Assembly (NCBI GenBank): GCA_003500165.1 | Contig: DNSZ01000097.1 | Coordinates: 1-5,764, forward strand | Direction: 5' to 3' | Length of the DNA stretch: 5,764 bases | Origin: Paracoccaceae bacterium | GTDB lineage: Bacteria; Pseudomonadota; Alphaproteobacteria; Rhodobacterales; Rhodobacteraceae | Shown here: positions 1 through 5,369 of the stretch, one piece after another | How positions within the stretch are numbered: position 1 is the first letter of the stretch | Layout: the number at the start of each line of letters is the position of its first letter | Made by a program: the position numbers and the translations under genes | The notes under the pieces: generated by a model | What the model was told of the DNA's origin: nothing | Databases searched by the model: none | What the model saw: only the letters and a program-made list of their open reading frames with translations

Positions 1-118
1 GCCACCCGCGCCAGCGGCGCGGTGCCGGGGCGACCGGCCGCGGTTGCGGGCCCGCCGGCCCGCTGCTATCGGCCTTTTCCGACCGATTTCATCGGACTTC
101 CGCGCGGAGCTGCCCGAC
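1..118. other. Left edge: possible 3' end of an upstream ORF
   Basis: No product can be named here. Reading plus frame 3, an ORF open from the window edge ends in a TGA at 120-122, which overlaps the GTG start at 119 (GTGA). That arrangement is common between a permease gene and its ABC ATPase gene, but the roughly 39 visible residues show no transmembrane helix or family motif. A weak sigma-70-like pair (TTGCGG at 44-49, TATCGG at 67-72, 17-nt spacer) and a small inverted repeat (CCGAT-TTC-ATCGG, 83-95) are present. Both could arise by chance in this base composition. Confidence 0.25.
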
Positions 119-1234
119 GTGACCACCCTGTCCCCGCCCCGCCTTGACGTTGCCGGGATCACCCGGGTCTTTGGCGCCCGTGCGGTGGTTGCCGATGTCA
201 GCATGGCGGTTGGCGCAGGCGAACTTGGCTGCCTGCTCGGCCCGTCGGGCTGCGGCAAGTCGACGCTATTGCGGATCATCGCCGGCGTCGACCGGCCCGA
301 TGCCGGCACCGTCCGGGCGGCCGGACGCGTCCTGTCGGACGACACCGTCCACGTCCCGCCCGAGGCCCGCGGGATCGGCCTGATGTTTCAGGACTTCGCG
401 CTGTTTCCGCATCTGACCGTGGCGCAGAATATCGGCTTTGGCCTGCCCCGCGCGCGCGACCGGGCGGCGCGGGTTGCGCGGCTCCTTGACCGGGTCGAGA
501 TGGCGGGGTTCGCCGACAAATACCCGCATGAGCTGTCGGGCGGCGAACAGCAGCGCGTCGCGCTCGCCCGCGCGCTGGCCCCCCGGCCCGGTATCCTGCT
601 GATGGACGAGCCGTTTTCGGGCCTCGACAACCGGCTGCGCGACGAGATTCGCGACGCCACCCTGTCGATCCTGAAGGCCGAAGGGACCGCCGTGCTGATG
701 GTCACCCACGAGCCCGAAGAGGCGATGCGCATGGCCGACCAGATTCTGCTGATGCGCAACGGCCGGATCGTCCAGCGTGGGGCGCCCTACAACATCTACA
801 ACAACCCCGTGGACCGGGCCGCGGCGGCGTTCTTTTCCGACATCAACCTGATCGATGCGCGGGTCCGTTCGATGCAGGTGGATACGCCGTTCGGCCTGTT
901 CCTGACCCCGGGCCTTGCCGATGGCACCCGGGTCGAGATCGTGATCCGCCCGCAGCATTTGCGGATCGACTTCGACCGCGACGGCCGCGGCCCGAACCCG
1001 ACCGTGGAAGAGGGCACGCCGGCAAGGGGCCGGGTCGAACGGGCGCGCTTTCTGGGCGGCGAAAGCCTGGTCGAATTCCGCATGGAGCATGACGGCTCGA
1101 TGCTCAAGGCGACGGTGCCCGGCGTGTTCCTGCCTGCCCAGGGCAAGCCGATGTGGCTGTCGCTGCGCCGGGACCGCTGCTTCGTCTTCCATGAGGGACC
1201 CGAAGACACGGTGCGCGTCCGTTCAGCAAGCTGA
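119..1234 (+). CDS. ABC transporter ATP-binding protein, Fe(III)/polyamine (FbpC/PotA) type
   Basis: This is a 371-residue cytoplasmic ATPase that would power a binding-protein-dependent importer. All nucleotide-binding motifs are intact: Walker A GPSGCGKST (41-49), Q-loop Q91 in MFQDFALFP, signature LSGGEQQR (139-146), Walker B ILLMDEP (159-165), D-loop SGLD (167-170) and H-loop H197. About 140 residues follow as a TOBE-like C-terminal region (VEIVIRPQHLRI and FLGGESLVEF), as in FbpC and PotA. Length and the 'HLTVAQNIGFGL' segment fit the Fe(III) subgroup best, but spermidine/putrescine or another substrate cannot be excluded without the neighbouring permease and binding-protein genes. I chose the GTG at 119 because GGAG lies at 106-109, nine bases upstream, and the start overlaps an upstream stop. 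An in-frame TTG at 44 would add 25 residues that look unlike the family. The gene converges on the rhodanese gene. Confidence 0.88.
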   Translation: MTTLSPPRLDVAGITRVFGARAVVADVSMAVGAGELGCLLGPSGCGKSTLLRIIAGVDRPDAGTVRAAGRVLSDDTVHVPPEARGIGLMFQDFALFPHLTVAQNIGFGLPRARDRAARVARLLDRVEMAGFADKYPHELSGGEQQRVALARALAPRPGILLMDEPFSGLDNRLRDEIRDATLSILKAEGTAVLMVTHEPEEAMRMADQILLMRNGRIVQRGAPYNIYNNPVDRAAAAFFSDINLIDARVRSMQVDTPFGLFLTPGLADGTRVEIVIRPQHLRIDFDRDGRGPNPTVEEGTPARGRVERARFLGGESLVEFRMEHDGSMLKATVPGVFLPAQGKPMWLSLRRDRCFVFHEGPEDTVRVRSAS

Positions 1235-1237
1235 TCG

Positions 1238-1270
1238 CAAAGCGCAACGATTGTAACGCGTTGCGGTTTG
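1238..1270. terminator. Hairpin between convergent genes; copy 1 of dispersed repeat
   Basis: Arms CAAAGCGCAACG (1238-1249) and CGTTGCGGTTTG (1259-1270) pair with a single G-G mismatch around a 9-nt loop. On the plus strand the 3' arm runs into TTTGTTGT, so this could serve as an intrinsic terminator for the ABC gene. A-rich bases on the other side could allow it to act on the convergent rhodanese transcript too. It begins three bases after the ABC stop. Positions 1238-1265 match 4848-4875 at 23 of 28 sites, so it also belongs to a repeat family. Confidence 0.6.
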
Positions 1271-1273
1271 TTG

Positions 1274-1648
1274 TCAGGCCACCGGGCGCGGCCCCCCGGT
1301 CGCGGGGTCGGTGCCGATATAGGGCAGCTTGGCCTGCTTCCAGGCCATGAACCCGCCTTCCATATGGGCGACCCGCTCGGCGCCCGCATTCAGGCAGGCC
1401 GCCGCCACCATCTTCGACCGGATCCCCGAGCCGCAGTGGAACACGATGCGCTTTGTATCCTCGGCCGGCAGATGCGCGGGCTCGAAGAACGCCATCGGCG
1501 ACAGAAGCGCGCCGCGAATGTGCTCCATCATGAATTCCTGCGGCGTGCGCACATCGATCAGGACGATCTCGCCCCGGGTGAACGCCTCTGCCACCTCGTC
1601 GACGGTCCAGTTCTCCAGCACCTTGCCTTCGATGGTTTCTTCCTGCAT
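1274..1648 (-). CDS. Single-domain rhodanese-like sulfurtransferase
   Basis: This 124-residue protein is one rhodanese domain, the usual size for GlpE- or PspE-like members. Visible hallmarks are the DVRTPQEF motif (32-39), the active-site loop C72-G-S-G-I-R-S, with Cys72 as the expected persulfide-carrying residue, and the family's closing segment MEGGFMAWKQAKLP (96-109). Such proteins transfer sulfane sulfur from donors such as thiosulfate to acceptors; the physiological donor and acceptor cannot be read from the sequence. No signal peptide or membrane segment is seen, so it is probably cytoplasmic. The ATG at 1648 is preceded by GGAGAG (minus strand, 1654-1659) with a 5-nt gap, which fixes the start. 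The frame stays open far upstream, but only as out-of-frame shadow of tatA and tatB. It is divergent from tatA, sharing a 169-bp intergenic region, and convergent with the ABC ATPase gene. Confidence 0.88.
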   Translation of the reverse strand: MQEETIEGKVLENWTVDEVAEAFTRGEIVLIDVRTPQEFMMEHIRGALLSPMAFFEPAHLPAEDTKRIVFHCGSGIRSKMVAAACLNAGAERVAHMEGGFMAWKQAKLPYIGTDPATGGPRPVA

Positions 1649-1732
1649 CCGGGCTCTCCGTCTTGTCGGCCTGCTTGTCGGGCATGTGATCGCGGCGCGG
1701 ACGGGATTCAAGGCCCGATCCGGATTGGGGCT

Positions 1733-1760
1733 TTGATCCCGGCGCGCAAACCCATAAGTA
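1733..1760 (+). promoter_or_regulatory. Weak candidate promoter for the tat operon
   Basis: TTGATC (1733-1738) and TAAGTA (1755-1760) are separated by 16 nt in the only relatively AT-rich patch between the divergent rhodanese and tatA genes. The -10 match is poor. This is the best plus-strand candidate I see, not a confident call. The rhodanese promoter must lie in the same 1649-1817 region but I could not identify one. Confidence 0.25.
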
Positions 1761-1783
1761 AGACTGGTTGCACACGCAGGAAC

Positions 1784-1804
1784 GGCCGCCCCGCGGGGTC
1801 GGCC
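1784..1804 (+). promoter_or_regulatory. Inverted repeat just upstream of the tatA ribosome binding site
   Basis: GGCCG (1784-1788) pairs with CGGCC (1800-1804) and, after one C-T mismatch, CCC (1790-1792) pairs with GGG (1796-1798) around a 3-nt loop. The tatA binding site GGGGAGAG (1806-1813) begins two bases downstream. If transcribed it would put a GC-rich stem at the edge of the initiation region. It could equally be a protein-binding palindrome in the divergent promoter region. Confidence 0.35.
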
Positions 1805-1817
1805 AGGGGAGAGACAG

Positions 1818-2033
1818 ATGCTCAACAATATCGGCCTTCCGGGGCTTCTTCTGATCGCGATCGTGGTGCTGGTGCTGTTCGGCCGCGGCAAGATCGCCTC
1901 GCTGATGGGCGAGGTCGGCAAGGGGATCACGGCCTTCAAGAAGGGCGTCGATGACGGCAAGAAAGAGATCGAGGATGCCTCGGCCGAAGCCGCCCGCGAT
2001 GTCACGCCCGAGACCGAGAAGGACAAGGTGTAA
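1818..2033 (+). CDS. tatA: Twin-arginine translocase subunit TatA
   Basis: TatA oligomerises in the inner membrane to form the passage through which folded Tat substrates cross after TatBC has bound the signal peptide. The 71-residue product is typical in size. It has a short N-terminal transmembrane helix (about residues 5-20, LLLIAIVVLVLF), the conserved FG hinge followed by RGK (FGRGKI, 21-26), an amphipathic helix (about 26-43, with GKGITAFKKG) and a charged, acidic tail ending ETEKDKV. The ATG at 1818 has a strong GGGGAGAG ribosome binding site at 1806-1813. It is the first gene of the tat operon, and tatB begins six bases after its stop. TatE is excluded in practice by position: a TatB with a different motif follows directly. 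Confidence 0.95.
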   Translation: MLNNIGLPGLLLIAIVVLVLFGRGKIASLMGEVGKGITAFKKGVDDGKKEIEDASAEAARDVTPETEKDKV

Positions 2034-2039
2034 CCCACC

Positions 2040-2543
2040 ATGCCCACCCTCGGCTGGACCGAGCTTCTGCTGATCGGCATCGTCGCGCTGATCGTCGTCG
2101 GGCCAAAGGACCTGCCGGTGATGTTCCGCACGCTGGGCCAGTTCACCGGCAAGCTGCGCGCGATGGCGCGCGATTTTCAGCGCTCGATGGAAGCCGCCGC
2201 CGACGAGGCGGGGGTGAAGGACATGGCCAACGATCTGCGCCGGGCCACCGATGCGGCCACCAATCCGGGCAGGGCGGCGACCAGCTGGACCAAGGCGCAG
2301 GTGATGGGCGAGGGCGACGCGAAGCCGGCGGATGGTGACGACAAACCGCCCGCGCCGCAGCACGGGCCGGCCACCCAGGCCCTGTCGGCAGAGCGGGAAG
2401 AGGCGCGCAAGCGCATCCTGGAACATTCGGCCGAAAAGGCCCGCGCCCGCCAGGCGGCCGAGGCGGCTGCGATGGACGGTGCGGCGGGGGCGGGCAGCAC
2501 GGTGCCTCAAGACACTCCGCCGTCGGAGGAGCCGCGCACATGA
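2040..2543 (+). CDS. tatB: Twin-arginine translocase subunit TatB
   Basis: TatB partners with TatC in the receptor complex that binds RR signal peptides. The 167-residue protein starts GWTELL with Glu8, a conserved TatB residue in the membrane helix, followed by ALIVVGPKDLP (16-26). The GPxxLP hinge is the feature that distinguishes TatB from TatA. An amphipathic helix follows (about 27-70, FRTLGQFTGKLRAMARDFQ), then a long alanine- and charge-rich tail (about 80-167) with coiled-coil-like stretches such as the EREEARKRILEH segment. The ATG at 2040 is served by AAGG (2025-2028) inside the end of tatA. Its stop overlaps the next start as ATGA (2540-2543). Confidence 0.95.
   Translation: MPTLGWTELLLIGIVALIVVGPKDLPVMFRTLGQFTGKLRAMARDFQRSMEAAADEAGVKDMANDLRRATDAATNPGRAATSWTKAQVMGEGDAKPADGDDKPPAPQHGPATQALSAEREEARKRILEHSAEKARARQAAEAAAMDGAAGAGSTVPQDTPPSEEPRT
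2525..2531 (+). promoter_or_regulatory. Strong Shine-Dalgarno for the truncated tatC paralogue
   Basis: GGAGGAG sits inside the last codons of tatB, eight bases before the ATG at 2540. It is the best ribosome binding site in the operon and argues that the following truncated gene is really translated. The full tatC start at 3157 has only a weak GGACAAAG-like stretch before it. Confidence 0.7.
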
Positions 2544-3160
2544 CGGGCGCGGCATCCGACGCCCTGGCTCGGAACCCGCGCGCCGGGTCTGGCCGGCGCC
2601 TGTCGATGGCAGTGCTGGCCTTCGGGATCGCCACTGTGGTCTGCTTCATGGTCTGGTCGCCCCTGATGGACGTGCTGCTCCGGCCGGTCTGCGCCGCGCT
2701 CACCGAGGCGGGCGCTGAGTGCGGTATGATCTTGTTGCGCCTGTCCGACGGGTTCTGGCTGGCGGCCAGGGTCGCGCTGTTCGGCGGGTTCGTTCTGGCC
2801 TTTCCGGTCATCGCGCATGGTCTGTGGCGGCTTCTTTTCCCATCTGCCGATCGCATCGTGAATGGCGCCTTCCGCCCGTATCTTGCTGCCTCGGCGCTGC
2901 TGTTCTGGGGCGGCGCGGCGCTTGGCTTTGTCTTCGCCGTGCCGCCGCTGATTGATGCCGCGCAGACCGCCCTTTATGGCGGCTTGCTGGCGCAACCAGA
3001 CGACATGGCCGCGTTGCTGACCCTTCAGGCGGTCGCCGTTCCGGCCTCTCTCAACTGGACCATGGTCCTGACACTGGCCTTCGGGCTGGCGGCGCAACTG
3101 CCAGTGCTGTGGGCGCTGATGTGCCGGGCACGCCACGCTGAGACAACCGGACAAAGATGA
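2540..3160 (+). CDS. Truncated, divergent TatC paralogue (four membrane helices)
   Basis: This 206-residue membrane protein is clearly homologous to the adjacent TatC. From residue 61 to about 199 it aligns without gaps to TatC residues 67-205, and residues 20-58 align to 25-63. By hand count about 45 of 116 positions are identical over residues 20-135. Shared landmarks include CF..W.P, the GGxVLxFP segment (82-89), GAFxPxLxAS (109-118) and AFGLxxQLPVL (180-190). Predicted helices are about 21-40, 71-92, 113-137 and 169-195. It ends straight after helix 4, so helices 5-6 with TatC's PPD motif are absent. The sites matching E. coli TatC Glu15 and Arg17 (here Gly16 and Gly18) and Glu103 (here Val107) are lost, so normal Tat signal-peptide recognition is not expected. 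The frame is uninterrupted, with a strong binding site and ATGA overlaps at both ends. Its role is unknown: accessory subunit, translational relay or decaying duplicate. The ORF is solid; the function is not. Confidence 0.82.
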   Translation: MTGAASDALARNPRAGSGRRLSMAVLAFGIATVVCFMVWSPLMDVLLRPVCAALTEAGAECGMILLRLSDGFWLAARVALFGGFVLAFPVIAHGLWRLLFPSADRIVNGAFRPYLAASALLFWGGAALGFVFAVPPLIDAAQTALYGGLLAQPDDMAALLTLQAVAVPASLNWTMVLTLAFGLAAQLPVLWALMCRARHAETTGQR

Positions 3161-4008
3161 GCCGCACCGACGATCATATCGACGATTCCCACGCGCCGCT
3201 GATCGAGCATCTGGCCGAGCTGCGGTCGCGGCTGATCTGGTCGCTGATGGCGTTCATCGCCGGCATGGTGATCTGTTTCACCTTCTGGAACCCGGTCTTC
3301 AACTTCCTGACCCAGCCCTTGTGCAGCGCGCTGGCGGAGAACGGGCAGACGGGCTGCGGGCTCATCCTGATCAAGTTGCAGGAAGGTTTCTTTGTCGCCA
3401 TTTCGATCTCGCTTCTGGGCGGGCTGGTGCTGTCCTTTCCCTTCGTCAGCTACCAGATGTGGCGGTTCGTGGCGCCGGGGCTTTACAAGTCCGAAAAGGG
3501 CGCCTTTCTGCCGTTCCTGATCGCGTCCCCGTTCATGTTCTTTCTCGGGGCGTCCTTTGCCTATTACGTGGTCACCCCGCTCGCCTTCGACTTCTTTCTG
3601 GGCTTTCAACAGGCCGAAAGCATCAACGCCGACGGCACCATCGAACAATCGGCGATCGAGTTCCTGGGCTCGGTGCAGGAATACCTGTCGCTGACCATCA
3701 AGTTCATCGTCGCCTTCGGCCTGTGCTTCCAGTTGCCGGTGCTGCTGACGCTCCTGGGCAAGGCCGGGCTGATCGAGGCGCAGACGCTGGCGGCCGGGCG
3801 GAAATACGCCGTTGTCGGGATTCTGGTGCTGGCCGCCATTGTCACCCCGCCCGATGTCATCACCCAGGTGATCCTGTTCACCGTGGTCTACGGGCTTTAC
3901 GAGATTTCGATCCTGCTGGTGCGCCGGGTCGAACGGGCGCGCAACCGGCGACTGGCCGAAGAGGGGCTTCTCGACCCTGAGGAGGCCGCCGAAGACGGCA
4001 CCCCATGA
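3157..4008 (+). CDS. tatC: Twin-arginine translocase subunit TatC
   Basis: This 283-residue inner-membrane protein is the core Tat receptor. It has the N-terminal signature PLIEHLAELRSRL (14-26), whose Glu21 and Arg23 match E. coli Glu15 and Arg17. The loop APGLYKSEK (106-114) places Glu113 at the position of E. coli Glu103. FQLP (191-194) has Gln where E. coli has Glu170. TPPDVITQ (230-237) carries the Asp equivalent to Asp211. Six helices are expected at about 26-46, 78-100, 118-142, 177-200, 217-231 and 236-254. The periplasmic loop before helix 4 (about 150-172) is several residues longer than in E. coli. The ATG at 3157 overlaps the stop of the truncated paralogue and lacks a good ribosome binding site, so translational coupling is likely. 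Its own stop overlaps the next gene (ATGA, 4005-4008). Confidence 0.97.
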   Translation: MSRTDDHIDDSHAPLIEHLAELRSRLIWSLMAFIAGMVICFTFWNPVFNFLTQPLCSALAENGQTGCGLILIKLQEGFFVAISISLLGGLVLSFPFVSYQMWRFVAPGLYKSEKGAFLPFLIASPFMFFLGASFAYYVVTPLAFDFFLGFQQAESINADGTIEQSAIEFLGSVQEYLSLTIKFIVAFGLCFQLPVLLTLLGKAGLIEAQTLAAGRKYAVVGILVLAAIVTPPDVITQVILFTVVYGLYEISILLVRRVERARNRRLAEEGLLDPEEAAEDGTP

Positions 4009-4844
4009 CCGACCCGCTGGAGCGGATCGCGGCGGCGCTCGAACGGCTCGCCCCGCCGCCCGCGGCGCTGCCCGATTTCGCCGCCGCCGGGGCGTTCGTG
4101 TGGCACCCCGATCCCGACCGGCTGGAACCGGTGGCGCGGGTCAACCGGGTGCCGCTGGGGCTGCTGGTCGGCATCGACCGGGCGGCCGACACGCTCTTGG
4201 CAAACACCCGGCATTTCGCCGCCGGCCTGCCGGCGAACAACGCGCTGCTGTGGGGCGCGCGCGGGATGGGCAAATCCTCGCTGGTGAAGGCCACGCATGG
4301 CGCCGTGGCGGCCGACGCGCCCGATCTGAAACTCGTCGAGGTGCTGCGCGAGGATCTGCCCGGCATCGGCCGCCTGCTGGGTCTGCTGGCGGCCGCCCCC
4401 GCCCGGTTCATCCTGTTCTGCGACGACCTGTCGTTTTCGGGGGACGACGCGCATTACAAGTCGCTCAAGGCGGTGCTCGATGGCGGGGTCGCGGGGCGGC
4501 CCGACAATGTGGTGTTCTATGCCACCTCGAACCGGCGCCACCTGATGCCGCGCGACATGATCGAGAACGAACGCTCGACCGCGATCAACCCGTCCGAAGC
4601 GGTCGAGGAGAAGGTCTCGCTGTCGGACCGGTTCGGGCTGTGGCTGGGCTTTCACCCCTGTGACCAGGACAGCTATCTGGCCATGGTCGGGCGCTATTGC
4701 GACGCCTTCGGGATCGCGATCGACGCGGCCGAATTGCGCGCCGAAGCGATCGCCTGGCAGCAGGCACGGGGCGCCAGGTCGGGCCGCGTGGCATGGCAAT
4801 ACGTCACCGATCTGGCCGGCCGGCGCGGCGTGGCAATCGGCTGA
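4005..4844 (+). CDS. DUF815-type AAA+ family ATPase
   Basis: The 279-residue soluble protein is a P-loop ATPase of the DUF815 family, whose cellular role is not established. It has the N-terminal LERIAAALERLAP segment, a lid region ending LLVGIDRAADTLLANT (53-68), Walker A GARGMGKSS (84-92), Walker B FILFCDDLSF (135-144), a sensor-1-like YATSNRRHL (172-180) and the family's RHLMPRDMIEN and EEKVSLSDRFGLWLGF stretches. Length is typical. The ATG at 4005 overlaps the tatC stop. GAGGAGG at 3979-3985 is about 19 bases upstream, too far to be ideal, so coupling to tatC translation is likely. Sitting in the same transcription unit suggests, but does not show, a link to export or membrane biogenesis. 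A dispersed hairpin element begins three bases after its stop. Confidence 0.88.
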   Translation: MTDPLERIAAALERLAPPPAALPDFAAAGAFVWHPDPDRLEPVARVNRVPLGLLVGIDRAADTLLANTRHFAAGLPANNALLWGARGMGKSSLVKATHGAVAADAPDLKLVEVLREDLPGIGRLLGLLAAAPARFILFCDDLSFSGDDAHYKSLKAVLDGGVAGRPDNVVFYATSNRRHLMPRDMIENERSTAINPSEAVEEKVSLSDRFGLWLGFHPCDQDSYLAMVGRYCDAFGIAIDAAELRAEAIAWQQARGARSGRVAWQYVTDLAGRRGVAIG

Positions 4845-4847
4845 TAC

Positions 4848-4876
4848 CAAAGCGCAATGGGTGTGACGCATTGCGC
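4848..4876. repeat. Copy 2 of the 28-nt hairpin repeat
   Basis: GCGCAATG (4852-4859) and CATTGCGC (4869-4876) form a perfect 8-bp stem around a 9-nt loop, three bases after the DUF815 stop. Aligned to 1238-1265 it matches at 23 of 28 sites. The stem pair C1248-G1260 of copy 1 becomes T4858-A4870 here, so pairing is preserved. No T-run follows, so ordinary intrinsic termination is less convincing than at copy 1. Confidence 0.6.
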
Positions 4877-4891
4877 AACGCCGCCTCCCGC

Positions 4892-4943
4892 CCCCGAAAA
4901 GCGTGTCGGGAACGGTCAGGCGAAGAATCGGGTGCTTTCGGGG
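4892..4943. repeat. Long-loop inverted repeat between convergent genes
   Basis: CCCCGAAAAGC (4892-4902) pairs with GCTTTCGGGG (4934-4943) as two 5-bp stems around one bulged A, enclosing a 31-nt loop. Further GC pairing is possible outward. There is no ORF. It may be part of a structured 3' UTR or a small RNA, but no promoter is evident. Confidence 0.35.
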
Positions 4944-4960
4944 AGGGGCGTGCGGGCGCC

Positions 4961-4977
4961 GACCTGCCGCGCAGGTC
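4961..4977. repeat. GC-rich hairpin
   Basis: GACCTGC (4961-4967) and GCAGGTC (4971-4977) form a perfect 7-bp stem with a CGC loop. Past a 3-nt bulge, GGGC (4954-4957) can pair with GCCC (4978-4981). It could be a factor-dependent termination or RNA-stability structure at the end of the tat-DUF815 transcript. Confidence 0.4.
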
Positions 4978-4994
4978 GCCCGCCGATGGGAAGC

Positions 4995-5019
4995 GGCATG
5001 CGGGGTGTCCCCGCATGCC
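4995..5019 (-). terminator. Strong hairpin downstream of the cold-shock gene
   Basis: An 11-bp perfect stem (4995-5005 with 5009-5019; core GCATGCGGGG / CCCCGCATGC) with a 3-nt loop lies 18 bases past the minus-strand stop at 5038. No clear U-tract follows on either strand. It is best read as a termination or 3'-end stabilising structure for the cold-shock transcript. Confidence 0.55.
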
Positions 5020-5037
5020 CGCCATGTTGTCTGCCGT

Positions 5038-5244
5038 TCAGGCGAGCGCGAGGTTGCCCGCGCTTTGCCGGCCGTCGCGGCCCGCTTCGATGTCGAAGGT
5101 CACTTTCTGGTTGTCGGCAAGCCCGGTCAGCCCGGCGCGCTCGACGGCAGAGATATGCACGAACACGTCATTGCCGCCGCCATCGGGCGCGATGAAGCCG
5201 TAGCCTTTGGTGGAATTGAACCATTTCACGGTGCCAGTGGCCAT
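5038..5244 (-). CDS. Cold-shock protein (CspA family)
   Basis: The 68-residue product is one cold-shock domain, a small cytoplasmic single-stranded nucleic-acid-binding beta-barrel that usually acts as an RNA chaperone. It opens ATGTVKWFN, with aromatic Trp8 and Phe9, followed by RNP1 KGYGFI (13-18) and RNP2 VFVHI (27-31). The typical alphaproteobacterial tail GLADNQKVTFDIEAGRDG (41-58) follows. Length matches the family. The ATG at 5244 is preceded by AGGAGA (minus strand, 5252-5257) with a 7-nt gap, which fixes the start. The frame is open much further upstream, but that stretch has no family similarity and is an artefact of high GC. A candidate promoter at 5370-5398 implies a leader of roughly 120 nt containing a perfect inverted repeat, as often seen for temperature-regulated csp genes. 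Induction by cold is not shown by the sequence. Confidence 0.95.
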   Translation of the reverse strand: MATGTVKWFNSTKGYGFIAPDGGGNDVFVHISAVERAGLTGLADNQKVTFDIEAGRDGRQSAGNLALA

Positions 5245-5293
5245 CCGTCTGTCTCCTGTATCTGTGCCGCCCGCGGAACTGCGGCGGCCCGGC

Positions 5294-5324
5294 GCTGTCA
5301 GTCGTCGATCGAGGTACTGACAGC
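5294..5324 (-). promoter_or_regulatory. Perfect inverted repeat in the cold-shock gene leader
   Basis: GCTGTCAGT (5294-5302) and ACTGACAGC (5316-5324) are a perfect 9-bp inverted repeat with a 13-nt spacer that itself contains TCGATCGA. It lies about 50-80 nt upstream of the csp start. If transcribed from the upstream candidate promoter it forms a leader hairpin, possibly a thermosensing element. If not, it could be an operator. Confidence 0.5.
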
Positions 5325-5369
5325 CGGTAACGGAAGACAGTGGTCGAAAGAGGTAACGTCGCAGCCACA

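Noticed and set aside
83..95. Inverted repeat CCGAT-TTC-ATCGG as an iron-regulator operator
   Set aside because: Five-base arms are too short, no recognisable Fur or Irr box surrounds them, and the site may lie inside an upstream coding region.
44..118. TTG start at 44 giving a 396-residue ABC ATPase
   Set aside because: The extra 25 residues are Arg/Pro-rich and unlike the family. The GTG at 119 has a well-spaced GGAG and overlaps an upstream stop.
266..1192. Long minus-strand frame opposite the ABC ATPase gene
   Set aside because: Composition shadow of a GC-rich gene: low-complexity His/Arg/Gln-rich translation, no motif, and the plus-strand gene is unmistakable.
1649..2152. N-terminal extension of the rhodanese
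   Set aside because: It would run through tatA and tatB on the opposite strand with no domain similarity. The ATG at 1648 has a good ribosome binding site and gives normal length.
2540..3160. The truncated TatC as a sequencing frameshift of a full-length tatC
   Set aside because: The next gene starts at its stop codon, leaving no room for helices 5-6 in any frame, and a complete, distinct TatC follows directly.
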